This document shows, piece after piece, positions 7,558 through 16,273 of a stretch of DNA of 49,047 nucleotides (its first letter is position 1; each line of letters opens with the position of its first letter). The notes under the pieces are model-generated. The model ran no database searches. It saw only the letters and a list, made by a program, of their open reading frames with translations, and was not told where the DNA came from. The stretch comes from Chloroflexota bacterium (GTDB lineage Bacteria; Chloroflexota; UBA11872): contig JAJDUU010000036.1 of the NCBI GenBank assembly GCA_022826485.1, positions 1 through 49,047 on the forward strand, given 5' to 3'. The translations under genes and the position numbers were made by a program.

Positions 7558-9085
7558 TCACCAGGGATTGGTGGCGTCCATTTCCCACTTGACGAGGTTC
7601 GTGACGCGGAGGGGCCGGTCCTCGGTGAAGAGCTTGAACTGCCTGCTGTCGTCGCGGGTGGGGTAGACCCGCTGGACGATGCAGATGCGCGAGTTGACGA
7701 ACATCTCGATGACGGAGCGATCGACGAAGAGGTCGATGTCCAGTCGCGTGTTGCCCTCCAGCGCAAAGGGCACGACCTGTTGACGCACACCCCTGGTGAA
7801 GACCCCGGCGTCATAGCCGTAGGTCAAGCTCTCGTCTTCGCTGGACTTCTCGAAGTCGACCACGAACCGCTGGCGCCCGGCGTCGTAGGTCACCACCGTT
7901 TCCTCTTGGCCATCGGGCGAGCACAGCAGCTTGAACCCGAAGCGGGCGGCGTCGTTGGGCTCGATGGTCAGCGTGATCTCCATGCAATCCGACGCGAATC
8001 CGGGGACCGTCCGCTCCTCGCCGTCCGACAGCGTGACGTCGCCGTGCACCTGCTCGTCATAGCGCAGGGCGCGCAGCTCCGCGACGGGGTCGATGCGGAG
8101 GCTGTTGTCGCCGCCGGGGGTGAAGTGCCAGGGCAGGGTCATGACGCCGTTCCAGCCGTGCGTTTCCCAGTCGTCCCCCCGCGCGTCCATGATCCAGCCC
8201 CAGAAGATCCTGCGGCCGCGGTCGTCCACCAGCGTCTCGGGGCCGGCGACCAGGCTGCCCAGATGACTCAGCTGCCCGTGGATCTCTGGGATGAACTGTT
8301 CGTCCTGGTACCGCCCGATGTAGTACTGGGCCTTGTTGTAGGGCCAATGGGTGTGCATGAGCAGCATGTGCTTGTCGCCGAACGGGAAGAAGTCGGAGCA
8401 GGCGCAGTCCTCGACCTCCTCGGTCCACCGCCGATCGGACTTGTAGAACGGGCCGAGGTACTCCCACTCCCAGAGGTTCGTGGACTTGAACAGGCTGGTG
8501 GAGTCCCCCGCGTAGCCGGGTCGGTGGTTCTTGTTGCCGATCAGGGCGTAGTAGACGTCGCCTTCCTGCCAGCCGCTGGGATCGAAGATCACGCACTCCG
8601 GGAAGCGGCTGGAGCATTTGGACGGTTCGCCGTCCGGGCCCGGGTCCATTGGAATGACGGGGTTCTCCGGGCAGCGGAACCCAGTGATCCAGGTTGTCGT
8701 CGCGGGCCTGGTAGATGCAGATGCCCCGCGTGGGCATGTTGGTGATGATGGTGGGCGGATCGGTGCCCTCCATCACGTCGCCGCTGTTGAAGTAGTCCCC
8801 CTTGGCGCCCTCCAGGGGCTCACGCAGCGAGGCCTTGTGGTAGCGCCAGTGGAGCAGGTCCCGGCTGCTGATGTGCTGCCAGCTGGAGAAGTAGATCTCG
8901 CCCGGACCGTTGGCGATCTTCTGCAGGTAGCCGAGGTTGTAGCGGCCCTTCCAGAAGACCGCGCCGTTGATGTCGTTCCAGCGGCCTTCCGGCGGGACGA
9001 AGTGATACCTGGGCCGGAACTTGTCGGCGACCAGCTGTTCCCGGAGCTCATAGGACTCCATCAGATAGTCGTCGAAGTCACGCAT
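7558..9085 (-). pseudogene. GH32 beta-fructosidase-like gene with a single-base frameshift
   Basis: Two overlapping frames together make a ~508-aa glycoside hydrolase family 32 protein (sucrose/fructan hydrolase type). The 5' part (start 9085, ribosome site GGAG) has the nucleophile motif variant WNDINGA and 'NLGYLQKI'. The 3' part (to 7558) has 'CVIFDPSGWQEGDVYYALIG', the acid/base region 'EVEDCACSDFFPFGDKH', 'YYIGRY', and a C-terminal beta-sandwich ending 'DIDLFVDRSVIEMFVN', the classic GH32 C-terminus. The frames join near 8670: after 'HWVPLP' one extra base must be skipped to continue 'ENPVIPMDPG'. All motifs are intact, so this is either a very recent pseudogene or an assembly/sequencing error in a GC run. 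No signal peptide is seen, so it would be cytoplasmic. Confidence 0.8.
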
Positions 9086-9246
9086 TCACGGCACTCCATG
9101 CGGTGTGGGGTTGAGTCTCACGCGGTCCACGACACCCGACAAGACCACGAGCTCTCACCGTGACACTCGTCTCGACCGGGAGGACGAGTCTCGTCCCGCC
9201 TCTGTTGGACTCAGGACCGCCGCGGGGGTGCGGCAAGGTTCCGACC

Positions 9247-11610
9247 TCATACCTCCTGCGTGATCGCCGTTTCCGCCTTGGTCATGCGGTAGCCGACGCG
9301 GGGCTCGGTGAGGATGTAGGTGGGGTTGGCGGCGGCGTCGCCCAGCTTGCGGCGGAGCCTCTTGACCACGTCGCGCACCAGCCAGGCTTCGCCGACCCGT
9401 TCCGGGCCCCAGACCCGCTGCAGCAGCACGGTGTGGGTCAGGACGCGGGGAGCGTGGACCGCCAGCTCGTAGAGCACGGCATACTCCGTGGCCGTCAGCT
9501 CCACCGGCGCCGCATCCATCGTCACGCGGCGCTCGGCAAAGTCGATGCGCAGACCCTCGACCGCGTAGGGTCCCGAGGACTCGCCCTGGAACGGGTCCAG
9601 CCGCTTCCTGAGCGCCGCCCTGATCCTCGCCGCCAGCTCCGTCGGCGAGAAGGGCTTGACCAGGTAGTCGGCCGCCCCCATGTCGAGCGTCCGGGCGACG
9701 GTCTGGTCCTGGCCGTACATCGACAGGAAGATCACCGGCACGTCCGCCGTCCGGCGGATGTCGTGCATCAGCTCGATGCCGTCGCTCCCCGGCAGCACCA
9801 GGTCCAGCAGCACGAGGTGGGGCTTCTCTTCCGCCAAGAGGCGCGGCACCTCGGCGGGGTCGCCGGTCACGATGGACGCGTAGCCCGCCCTGGTGAGGAC
9901 GTTTCGGACGTATCCGAGCGCCTGAGGGTCGTCGTCCACGGCCAGGACGCGGACCCGGCGCCGGGCTGCCGGCCGCGAAGCGGGAACGGCCGGCGCGGGA
10001 GTAGCGGCCTCCACCGCCGCCGGCAACGTGAAGGTGACCCGCGCCCCCAATCCCGGCCCGTCACTCTCCGCCCAGATGCGGCCGCCGTGCGCCTCCACGA
10101 TGCCCTTGCAGATGGCGAGGCCCAAGCCGGATCCCTCGCCTCCGGACGCCCGCGAGAACCTGCGAAACAGCTCCGGCAGCAGGTCCGCCTGGATGCCACG
10201 GCCCTGGTCGGACACCGAGACGGCGACGTAGACCCCGTCCCGCACGCCGGTCACCGCAATCGGCGACCCCTCGGGCGAGTATCGGGCAGCGTTGGAGAGC
10301 AGGTTGCCCAGCACCTGGACGATGCGGCGGCGGTCGGCCGTCACCAGGGGCAGGTCCATGGCCAGCTCCACATCGAGGACATGCCTCGCCCCGCCGGTCA
10401 CGAACCTGCCGGCGGCCTCATCCACCAGCAGGCGCAGGTCGGCAGGCTCGGGGTCCACGGGGAGGGCGCCTGTCTCGATGCGGGCCACGTCCAGCAGGTC
10501 GCCGATGAGGAAACGCATCTGGTCCGACTGATCGCGGATGATGTGGAAGAACTGCGTCATCTCGGCCGGATCCAGCTCGTCGGCAGTCTCCAGCACGGTG
10601 GTGATGGAGCCCTTGACCGCCGCCAGGGGCGTCCGGAGTTCGTGGCTCACCATGGCCAGGAACTCGGCCCGCAGCCGCTCCTGCTCCTCCAGCGGCGTCA
10701 GGTCCTGCAGGGTGATGACGAAAGAGGCGACCCGCCCGTCCTCGGCGTGGATGGGCGAGGCGTTGAGCAGGAGGCTGACGCTGCGCCCGTCGGGGACCCT
10801 GAGGGCGATCTCCTCGGCCCGCACGGTGTCCCCCCAGCTCAGCAGCTCCGCGAGGGGGAACTCCCGCAGGGAGACCTCCCTGCCGTCCGACCGCACGCAG
10901 GTCACCCCGTCGAGGATGTCCTCCGGCCCCTGGCCCTCGTCCAGCAGGCCCTCCACCAGGCGCGCGGCCTCCCGGTTGAAGGACGCCGGCCGTCCCGTCC
11001 GGGCGTCGAAAACGACGACGCCCACGGGCGAGGTGTTTACCAGCGTCTCCAGGTCGGCCCTGGCCCGCCGCTCCTCCCGGTAGGCGCGGGCGTTGGCGAT
11101 GACCAGCGCCACCTGCGAGGCGAACATCACCAGGGTCTCCTCGTCCTCCTGGGTGAACTCCCGGCCCGGCTCGTCGCTCCCCACGTAGATGTGGCCCGAG
11201 CGCACCCCCTGATGGAGTATCGGGGCCGCCATGAAGGCGGTGAGCGCCACGGGCGAGCGAAACTCCTCAAGGCCGATCGACTTGGTGAACTCCTCCAGCG
11301 GGCCGACCCTCAGTGGTCCCGGCAGGGCGTTCAGGTACTCGAAGAACGTCTGCCCCTGGGGAGCCTGCCAGAGCCGCTCCAAGTAGCCGGGTTCGAATCC
11401 CAGGACCAGGTGGTCCTCCACCTGCCCGGAATCGTCCAGGGTGATGATGGAGGCGAATGGCGCGTGAGTCAGGGAGCGGGCGCTGTCCATCACGGCCTGC
11501 AGTGCCGTGTCTATGTCCAGGCTTTCGTTGATGCGGAGGCTGGCCGCGCTCAGCCGCGACAGGCGTTTCCGCAGCGCCTCGAAGTCGCGGTCCCGGTGGT
11601 CGACGCGCAA
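9247..11610 (-). CDS. One-piece sensor: GAF-PAS-HisKA-HATPase-REC-wHTH hybrid kinase/transcription factor
   Basis: A 787-aa protein with both halves of a two-component system. Order: GAF-like sensor (about 20-175), PAS (about 185-300), HisKA with the phospho-His in FLAMVSHELRTP (about 315), HATPase with VLGNLLSNAARYSP and GEGSGLGLAICKG (about 420-525), REC with acidic pocket VDDD and phospho-acceptor VLLDLVLPG (about 550-665), and an OmpR-type winged helix (PVELTATEYAVLYEL ... RVGYRM, about 675-780). There are no membrane segments, so it senses a cytoplasmic signal and can bind DNA itself. The start is TTG 11610; no ATG lies near. It is divergent from the FN3 secreted-protein gene, whose promoter region it could control. 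Confidence 0.92.
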   Translation of the reverse strand: MRVDHRDRDFEALRKRLSRLSAASLRINESLDIDTALQAVMDSARSLTHAPFASIITLDDSGQVEDHLVLGFEPGYLERLWQAPQGQTFFEYLNALPGPLRVGPLEEFTKSIGLEEFRSPVALTAFMAAPILHQGVRSGHIYVGSDEPGREFTQEDEETLVMFASQVALVIANARAYREERRARADLETLVNTSPVGVVVFDARTGRPASFNREAARLVEGLLDEGQGPEDILDGVTCVRSDGREVSLREFPLAELLSWGDTVRAEEIALRVPDGRSVSLLLNASPIHAEDGRVASFVITLQDLTPLEEQERLRAEFLAMVSHELRTPLAAVKGSITTVLETADELDPAEMTQFFHIIRDQSDQMRFLIGDLLDVARIETGALPVDPEPADLRLLVDEAAGRFVTGGARHVLDVELAMDLPLVTADRRRIVQVLGNLLSNAARYSPEGSPIAVTGVRDGVYVAVSVSDQGRGIQADLLPELFRRFSRASGGEGSGLGLAICKGIVEAHGGRIWAESDGPGLGARVTFTLPAAVEAATPAPAVPASRPAARRRVRVLAVDDDPQALGYVRNVLTRAGYASIVTGDPAEVPRLLAEEKPHLVLLDLVLPGSDGIELMHDIRRTADVPVIFLSMYGQDQTVARTLDMGAADYLVKPFSPTELAARIRAALRKRLDPFQGESSGPYAVEGLRIDFAERRVTMDAAPVELTATEYAVLYELAVHAPRVLTHTVLLQRVWGPERVGEAWLVRDVVKRLRRKLGDAAANPTYILTEPRVGYRMTKAETAITQEV

Positions 11611-11872
11611 GCGTTTCTCACTTCACGAGTTGAGTCCAGCCGTGCCTGTACGCGGCTACGGCGCATGGTAATTCGTAGAAAACTATTCACCAGATTACAC
11701 AAAAGATATGTAGGGAAAGACACGCCCGGGGTATGCGGCGGTCGGATAGCTTCGCGTGACTGAAACCGAGAGTCTCCGCTCTGACGAAGGGCACAGGTCG
11801 CCGCCGGCGGCGTTCGGCGCGTTCGTCCCGACCGATGCAGCGGAACGCTCGCCGAGAGGAGGCATGCGAGCC

Positions 11873-12466
11873 ATGTTCGACACCGGAAACGCCGGCAGCG
11901 GGGTGCGCCGCCTGCCGGGAACGGCACGACCCGTGACCCTTCCCACGAGCCCAGGCATCAGGCCGGCCCTCCGCCTCGCTCCGCGGCTTCTTCTGGCCGC
12001 CGCGCTTGCCGCGCTGGCGGTCTTCGTCATGTCTGACGCCCGATCCGTCGCGGCTCAATCCGGCGACCAGGAGCGGCGGTCGGCGGTCGAAGCTCCCGGC
12101 GCCGTGACCGCCCTCGCGCTGTCCTCCACCGCGACCAGCGTGACGGTGCGGTGGCAGGCCCCGGAGAGCGGCGGAGACCCGGCGCGATACATCGTGCACC
12201 TGCGACCGGAGGGCGGCGAGACCGGCAGCGGCCGGACCAAGACGCCCAAGGCGAAGAAGACGTCGGTGACCTTCGACAACCTCGAAGCCGGCGCGACCTA
12301 CCGGGTGTGGGTGCGGGCGCGGAACGCGGGCGGCAAGGGCGAGCGGGTTCAGGGCGCCGTCACCCTGCCCCAGGCCGATGCCCTGCCGAATTCCATCGAG
12401 CGGCCGCTTGAAGTGATCCGCTGCGACGATTATTTCTCGGCGGCCTATTGCGATGCTTACCGCTAG
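11873..12466 (+). CDS. Secreted or anchored fibronectin type III domain protein
   Basis: About 197 aa. A long signal/anchor helix (LRLAPRLLLAAALAALAVFVM, about residues 32-52) is followed by one FN3 domain (about 70-165) with the typical strands 'VTALALSSTATSVTVRWQAP', 'YIVHLRP', 'TSVTFDNLEAGATYRVWVRA' and 'NAGGKG'. The short tail 'RCDDYFSAAYC' has two Cys that could form a disulfide. AGAGGAGG at 11855-11862 is ten bases before ATG 11873, which I prefer over ATG 11864 (too close) and GTG 11756 (Pro/Arg-rich extension). The protein probably sits on the cell surface. The large repeat block begins 45 bp after the stop. Confidence 0.75.
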   Translation: MFDTGNAGSGVRRLPGTARPVTLPTSPGIRPALRLAPRLLLAAALAALAVFVMSDARSVAAQSGDQERRSAVEAPGAVTALALSSTATSVTVRWQAPESGGDPARYIVHLRPEGGETGSGRTKTPKAKKTSVTFDNLEAGATYRVWVRARNAGGKGERVQGAVTLPQADALPNSIERPLEVIRCDDYFSAAYCDAYR

Positions 12467-12510
12467 GACGGCTCGGGATTAGTCCCTGAGCGGGGTCCCT
12501 TCCACCTCCC

Positions 12511-12877
12511 GGAGTCCCTTGATCAACGAGGCAGGGGCGGTTCGTGAACCGCCCCTGCCTCGTGGGGGAACAGGTCGACTGGACGCGAGATTTCCGCCTT
12601 CGGAGACCTTGGCATGAAGGGGCGATATCCCACGCCCCGGACCCTCACCCTGCCCTCTCCCTGGGGGAGAGGGAACCGGAGCGCCCGCACCCAACCCTCT
12701 TCCCGAGGGAGAGGGAACCGGAGCGCCCCTCACCACGCAACCCTCTCCCTGGAGGAGAGGGAACCGGAGCGCCCGCACCCAACCCTCTTCCTGAGGGAGA
12801 GGGAACCGGAGCGCCCGCACCCCCGTAGCGAGTACGGGGCAGGCTCTAGCTCTCTCCCTCTTCAAGGGAGAGGGAGC
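12511..12877. repeat. Composite repeat block, copy A
   Basis: This block and 15755-16120 are two copies of the same element in the same orientation. It consists of a conserved left part (shared 'ggagtccctt', a 34-bp palindrome, then about 80 bp with 'gtcgactggacgcgaga' and 'cttggcatgaaggggcg') and a right part of four to five ~40-bp units. Each unit is a hairpin 'ccctctccct-N-gggagaggg' plus 'aaccggagcgcc' and 'caccca'. The end of the block is 'cccccgta...gagtacggg' and a last hairpin 'ccctcttcaagggagaggg'. The remaining gap (12878-13271) shows a REP half-site near 12915 and no gene. Confidence 0.85.
12528..12561. repeat. 34-bp perfect palindrome in repeat copy A
   Basis: GAGGCAGGGGCGGTTC, a GT centre, then the exact reverse complement: 16-bp arms with a 2-nt centre, 62 bp after the FN3 stop. 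The identical palindrome is at 15772-15805, 72 bp after the LRR stop. In RNA it would be a very stable hairpin and could end transcription or protect the mRNA end, though no T run follows. Confidence 0.9.
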
Positions 12878-13348
12878 CGGACCCGGTCCCTGCTGGCGGG
12901 GCTTTTGCACGGGGATCCTTCGCGGGAATGACGGCGGGAGTGCGGAGGGGTGCGCGCAGGTTTTTCTCGAGGGAGACGATGCGGATGGAGGGTATCTCCG
13001 CTCTGAAGGGCCGCACGGGCCGCCGCGCGGCTCGGGTGAATGGTGGATTCTCCCCGAGAATTCATAGGTTTATGCAATAGCGGACCCATTTGATAGCCGC
13101 CCAATAGACCCAGGCGTGTATGATTCCGTTCGGAGCTTTTGGGGAAAAGCGGAGACAGCAGTGTGGGCGCCCGCCCACGCCGCGCGCGGCGGGTCTGAGC
13201 GCCGCCCGGCCCGATGTGCCCGTGGTAACCCGAATTCGATGGGGGTCCTAGTGCGCCAGAGCCGAGCGACCATGGTCGACATCCGCAACTTCAGCCAAGG
13301 GCAACGCCACCGCGCTGCGGGCGGCGCTGTTTGGAAGACGCCGCCGTG

Positions 13349-13358
13349 CCCCCCCCCC
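13349..13358 (+). repeat. C10 homopolymer upstream of the LRR gene signal peptide
   Basis: Ten consecutive C. The frame that carries the LRR signal peptide is closed upstream by TAG 13249-13251 and has no ATG, GTG or TTG before GTG 13435, which lies inside the hydrophobic core. The neighbouring frame has ATG 13272. Nine C would join ATG 13272 in frame to the whole LRR protein; ten does not. This is the arrangement expected of a slippage-controlled on/off switch, or of a homopolymer miscount. Confidence 0.6.
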
Positions 13359-13434
13359 GCCGTTAAAGCCTTCAAGCGCCGCGTATGCCTGTCGCTGGGC
13401 GGTCGCGGCGATCCTGCTGCTGGGGCTGGCCCTG

Positions 13435-15699
13435 GTGGCCGCGGGCCGGGCCAACGCGAGCAGCCATTGTAGCTCGCAGGCCAGCGCGGCCCTGATCCGG
13501 GACTGCGAGACGCTGCTCACGGCCAAGCCCACGCTTGATGCCTTGGGCGACTTGCTGAGCACCTGGGACGGGGGCCAGCCCATGAGCGGGTGGTCCGGCG
13601 TGTGGAGCGACGCGACCAGCGGCGTTACACACGTGTCCTTCTCCGGCGAGCGAAGTGATTCCGGCGCCGGATTCCGGGGCAAGATCCCGCCTGCGCTGGG
13701 CAGCCTGCCCAATCTCCAGACCCTGCGTCTGCAAAATATGGAATTGATCGGCTCGATTCCAAGGGAACTCGGCGGTCTCTCAAACCTGCTGAGAATGGAA
13801 CTGCACAACAACAGGCTGACCGGCTCGATTCCGTCCCAGCTCGGCAACCTGAGCAACCTGACGGTCCTGTGGTTGCATGACAACCGGCTGAGCGGCAGCA
13901 TTCCCGCCGCGTTGGGCAACCTGAGCAACCTGCAGCAATTGACGCTGAGACGCAATGAGTTGACCGGCAGAATTCCCGCCAAGCTGGGCAACCTGAGCAA
14001 CCTGGCGGTCCTGTGGCTGCAGGAAAACCGGCTGAGCGGCAGCATTCCCGCCGCGTTGGGCAACTTGAGCAACCTGCAGCACTTGCAACTGTGGGCCAAC
14101 CGGCTGAGCGGCTCGATCCCCGCCGAGCTCGGCAACCTGAGCTACGTGCAGCGGTTGGGGCTCAGCGGCAACCAACTGAGCGGCTCGATCCCGTCGCAGC
14201 TCGGCAACCTGAGCAGCCTGCAGTACCTGTGGCTGTATGCCAACCAGCTGAGCGGCTCGATCCCCGCCGAGCTTGGGAGCCTCGGAAGCCTGGTGACCTT
14301 GTCGCTGTCCGAGAACCGGCTCAGCGGCCAAATCCCGACCGAATTGGGCAACCTCTGGAGCCTGCGAAATCTGTATCTGCGGGACAACCGGTTGACCGGC
14401 GGCATTCCCACCGAGCTGGGTAACCTGAGCAACCTGCGGGAATTGCTGCTCAACAACAACCAGCTGACCGGCGGCATTCCCACCGAACTGAGCTACCTGA
14501 GCAACCTGCAGATCCTGTGGCTGCAGAACAACAAGCTGACCGGCGGGATTCCCACCGAACTGGGCAACCTGAGCGCCTTGACGAGCCTGTCGCTGCACCG
14601 GAACCCGAAGCTCGGCTACGCCACGCCGGACGCCGCGGGGCCGACGCTCGGGATTCCCTGGCAGCTGGGCAATCTGGCGAACCTGGAGTACCTGTGGCTG
14701 GACAAGGCGGGGCTGACCGGCGCCATCCCGGCCGAGCTGGGGCAACTCTCCAAGGTCCAGGTGCTGGCGCTCTCGTGCAACGCCCTCAGCGGCGCGGTGC
14801 CCAGCGCCCTTGGGAATATCGGCAGTGGGGTGACCGGCAACGACCGGAACGGCATCCCCTTGAAGACCGAGCTGTACCTGCAGGGCAATCGCGGGCTGCT
14901 GCTGGGCAACGCCGACTTTCCGGCCAGCCTGGCCACTCCGCGCGCCAGCCCCAGACTGACGGTGGTGCGCAGCGGCCGCTGCCGGGGCGACTCCGCGCCC
15001 ACGTCGGCGGCACCGCCGGCGCCACCCACGACGACGACCACTTCGCCGTCGGCACCCCCGCCGCCATCCACGACGACGAGCGCTTCGCCGCCACCGTCAC
15101 AGACCAACGGCGGCGGAACCGCCGCCGCCCAGGCGGTCGTGTCGGCCGACGGCACGATGCTGCGGCTGGAGCGGCGCGACCAGCCGGACACTGTCATCGA
15201 ACTGGCCATCGGGAGCATTTCCGCCAACCGCCAGGATGTCGTCCTGGGCGGCGTCATCCGCGACGCGGCCGACGGGCAGACCTATCTCGTCGTGCGGCGC
15301 GAGCCCTTCGACACCGACGGCCGCATCGTGCGCCGCTGGGTCCCGCCCGATAGCCCGCTGGTCTCCCAGATCCCCTGGCCGGACGTGCTCGCGCGGTACA
15401 CCGTGCCCACCACCGTGCTGGCCGCCATCCCGCTGGATGGGCTGCCCTCGTCGCCGTCGCAGTCCCTGCGGTTCCTGGACGGCGACGTCGAGCGCATCTT
15501 CCGCTGGGACGCGGAGACGAACCAGTGGCGGCACGTGCCGGACATCGAAACGTTCCAGGCGCTCGGGCTCTATTGGTGCGACGTGACCGCGGCGCACGCC
15601 GCATTCTTCGAGGAGCTGCCCGCCGCGATGCTCGGCCCGCCCTTCCCCGCCAGCACCGCCCCCGCCCGCGCCGACTATCCCAACTGCCGCACGGCCTGA
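13435..15699 (+). CDS. Plant-type leucine-rich-repeat surface protein
   Basis: At least 754 aa from GTG 13435. In frame before it, from about 13363, lies the rest of a signal peptide (AYACRWAVAAILLLGLALVA), so the true N-terminus is probably upstream and depends on the C10 tract. Residues about 75-440 are some 15 LRRs of 24 aa with the plant receptor-like consensus 'GSIPxELGNLSNLxxLxL'. An N-cap region has 'LSTWDGGQPMSGWSGV', like plant LRR N-termini. A Pro/Thr/Ser linker (about 520-560) leads to a C-terminal domain of unknown type with paired Trp/Cys (YWCDV, YPNC). It should be exported and bind proteins or glycans. High repeat identity at DNA level permits LRR-number changes. Confidence 0.85.
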   Translation: MAAGRANASSHCSSQASAALIRDCETLLTAKPTLDALGDLLSTWDGGQPMSGWSGVWSDATSGVTHVSFSGERSDSGAGFRGKIPPALGSLPNLQTLRLQNMELIGSIPRELGGLSNLLRMELHNNRLTGSIPSQLGNLSNLTVLWLHDNRLSGSIPAALGNLSNLQQLTLRRNELTGRIPAKLGNLSNLAVLWLQENRLSGSIPAALGNLSNLQHLQLWANRLSGSIPAELGNLSYVQRLGLSGNQLSGSIPSQLGNLSSLQYLWLYANQLSGSIPAELGSLGSLVTLSLSENRLSGQIPTELGNLWSLRNLYLRDNRLTGGIPTELGNLSNLRELLLNNNQLTGGIPTELSYLSNLQILWLQNNKLTGGIPTELGNLSALTSLSLHRNPKLGYATPDAAGPTLGIPWQLGNLANLEYLWLDKAGLTGAIPAELGQLSKVQVLALSCNALSGAVPSALGNIGSGVTGNDRNGIPLKTELYLQGNRGLLLGNADFPASLATPRASPRLTVVRSGRCRGDSAPTSAAPPAPPTTTTTSPSAPPPPSTTTSASPPPSQTNGGGTAAAQAVVSADGTMLRLERRDQPDTVIELAIGSISANRQDVVLGGVIRDAADGQTYLVVRREPFDTDGRIVRRWVPPDSPLVSQIPWPDVLARYTVPTTVLAAIPLDGLPSSPSQSLRFLDGDVERIFRWDAETNQWRHVPDIETFQALGLYWCDVTAAHAAFFEELPAAMLGPPFPASTAPARADYPNCRTA

Positions 15700-15754
15700 C
15701 CGCGGTCGGCCCCGCGAGCGGCAGGCCCGGTGGATCGTCGAGCGCGGTTGTGGC

Positions 15755-16120
15755 GGAGTCCCTTGGTCAACGAGGCAGGGGCGGTTCGTGAACCGCCCCT
15801 GCCTCGTGGGGGAACAGGTCGACTGGACGCGAGATTCCCGCCTTCGGAGACCTTGGCATGAAGGGGCGATATCCCACGCCCCGGACCCTCACCCTGCCCT
15901 CTCCCTGAGGGAGAGGGAACCGGAACGCCCCTCACCCAACCCTCTTCCTGAGGGAGAGGGAACCGGAGGACCCTCACCACGCAGCCCTCTCCCTGGGGGA
16001 GAGGGAACCGGAGCACCCTCACCCAACCCTCTCCCTGGGGGAGAGGGAATCGGATCGCCCTCACCCCCGTATCGAGTACGGGGCGGGCTCTAGCCCTCGC
16101 CCTCTTCAAGGGAGAGGGAA
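15755..16120. repeat. Composite repeat block, copy B
   Basis: Direct copy of 12511-12877, nearly identical over the first ~150 bp (isolated substitutions such as gatcaa/ggtcaa) and then the same series of 'ccctctccctg(a/g)gggagaggg' hairpin units with varied spacers. The two copies bracket the LRR gene. The 15700-16273 gap contains nothing else that looks like a gene. Confidence 0.85.
15772..15805. repeat. 34-bp perfect palindrome in repeat copy B
   Basis: Identical to 12528-12561: 16-bp arms around GT, 72 bp after the LRR stop codon. Its placement after two different secreted-protein genes supports a 3'-end role. Confidence 0.9.
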
Positions 16121-16273
16121 CTGACGGTCGTGCAAGGGATTGCGCCCGTCCGGCTCGGCGCGCAGCCGGTTCCAGCCCTGGCGCAGTGGGCGCGGCGCCC
16201 CCCGATACGCTCCGACGCCAGCCGCGCCGGTCGCGGCTGGCGTCGGAAGTGGACGAGACGCTCTGGGCGAGCG

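Noticed and set aside
9160-11763. 867-aa plus-strand frame opposite the hybrid kinase
   Set aside because: All kinase, receiver and winged-helix motifs are on the minus strand; the plus frame is a GC-rich shadow with no domain.
12620-12870. CRISPR-like periodic repeats (also 15880-16110)
   Set aside because: The ~40-bp units are self-complementary hairpins with near-identical spacers, not constant repeats with unique spacers; no cas genes.
13780-14745. Long minus-strand frame opposite the LRR gene (Gln/Val/Ala repeats)
   Set aside because: It is a mirror of the 72-bp LRR periodicity; the plus-strand LRR consensus is unambiguous.
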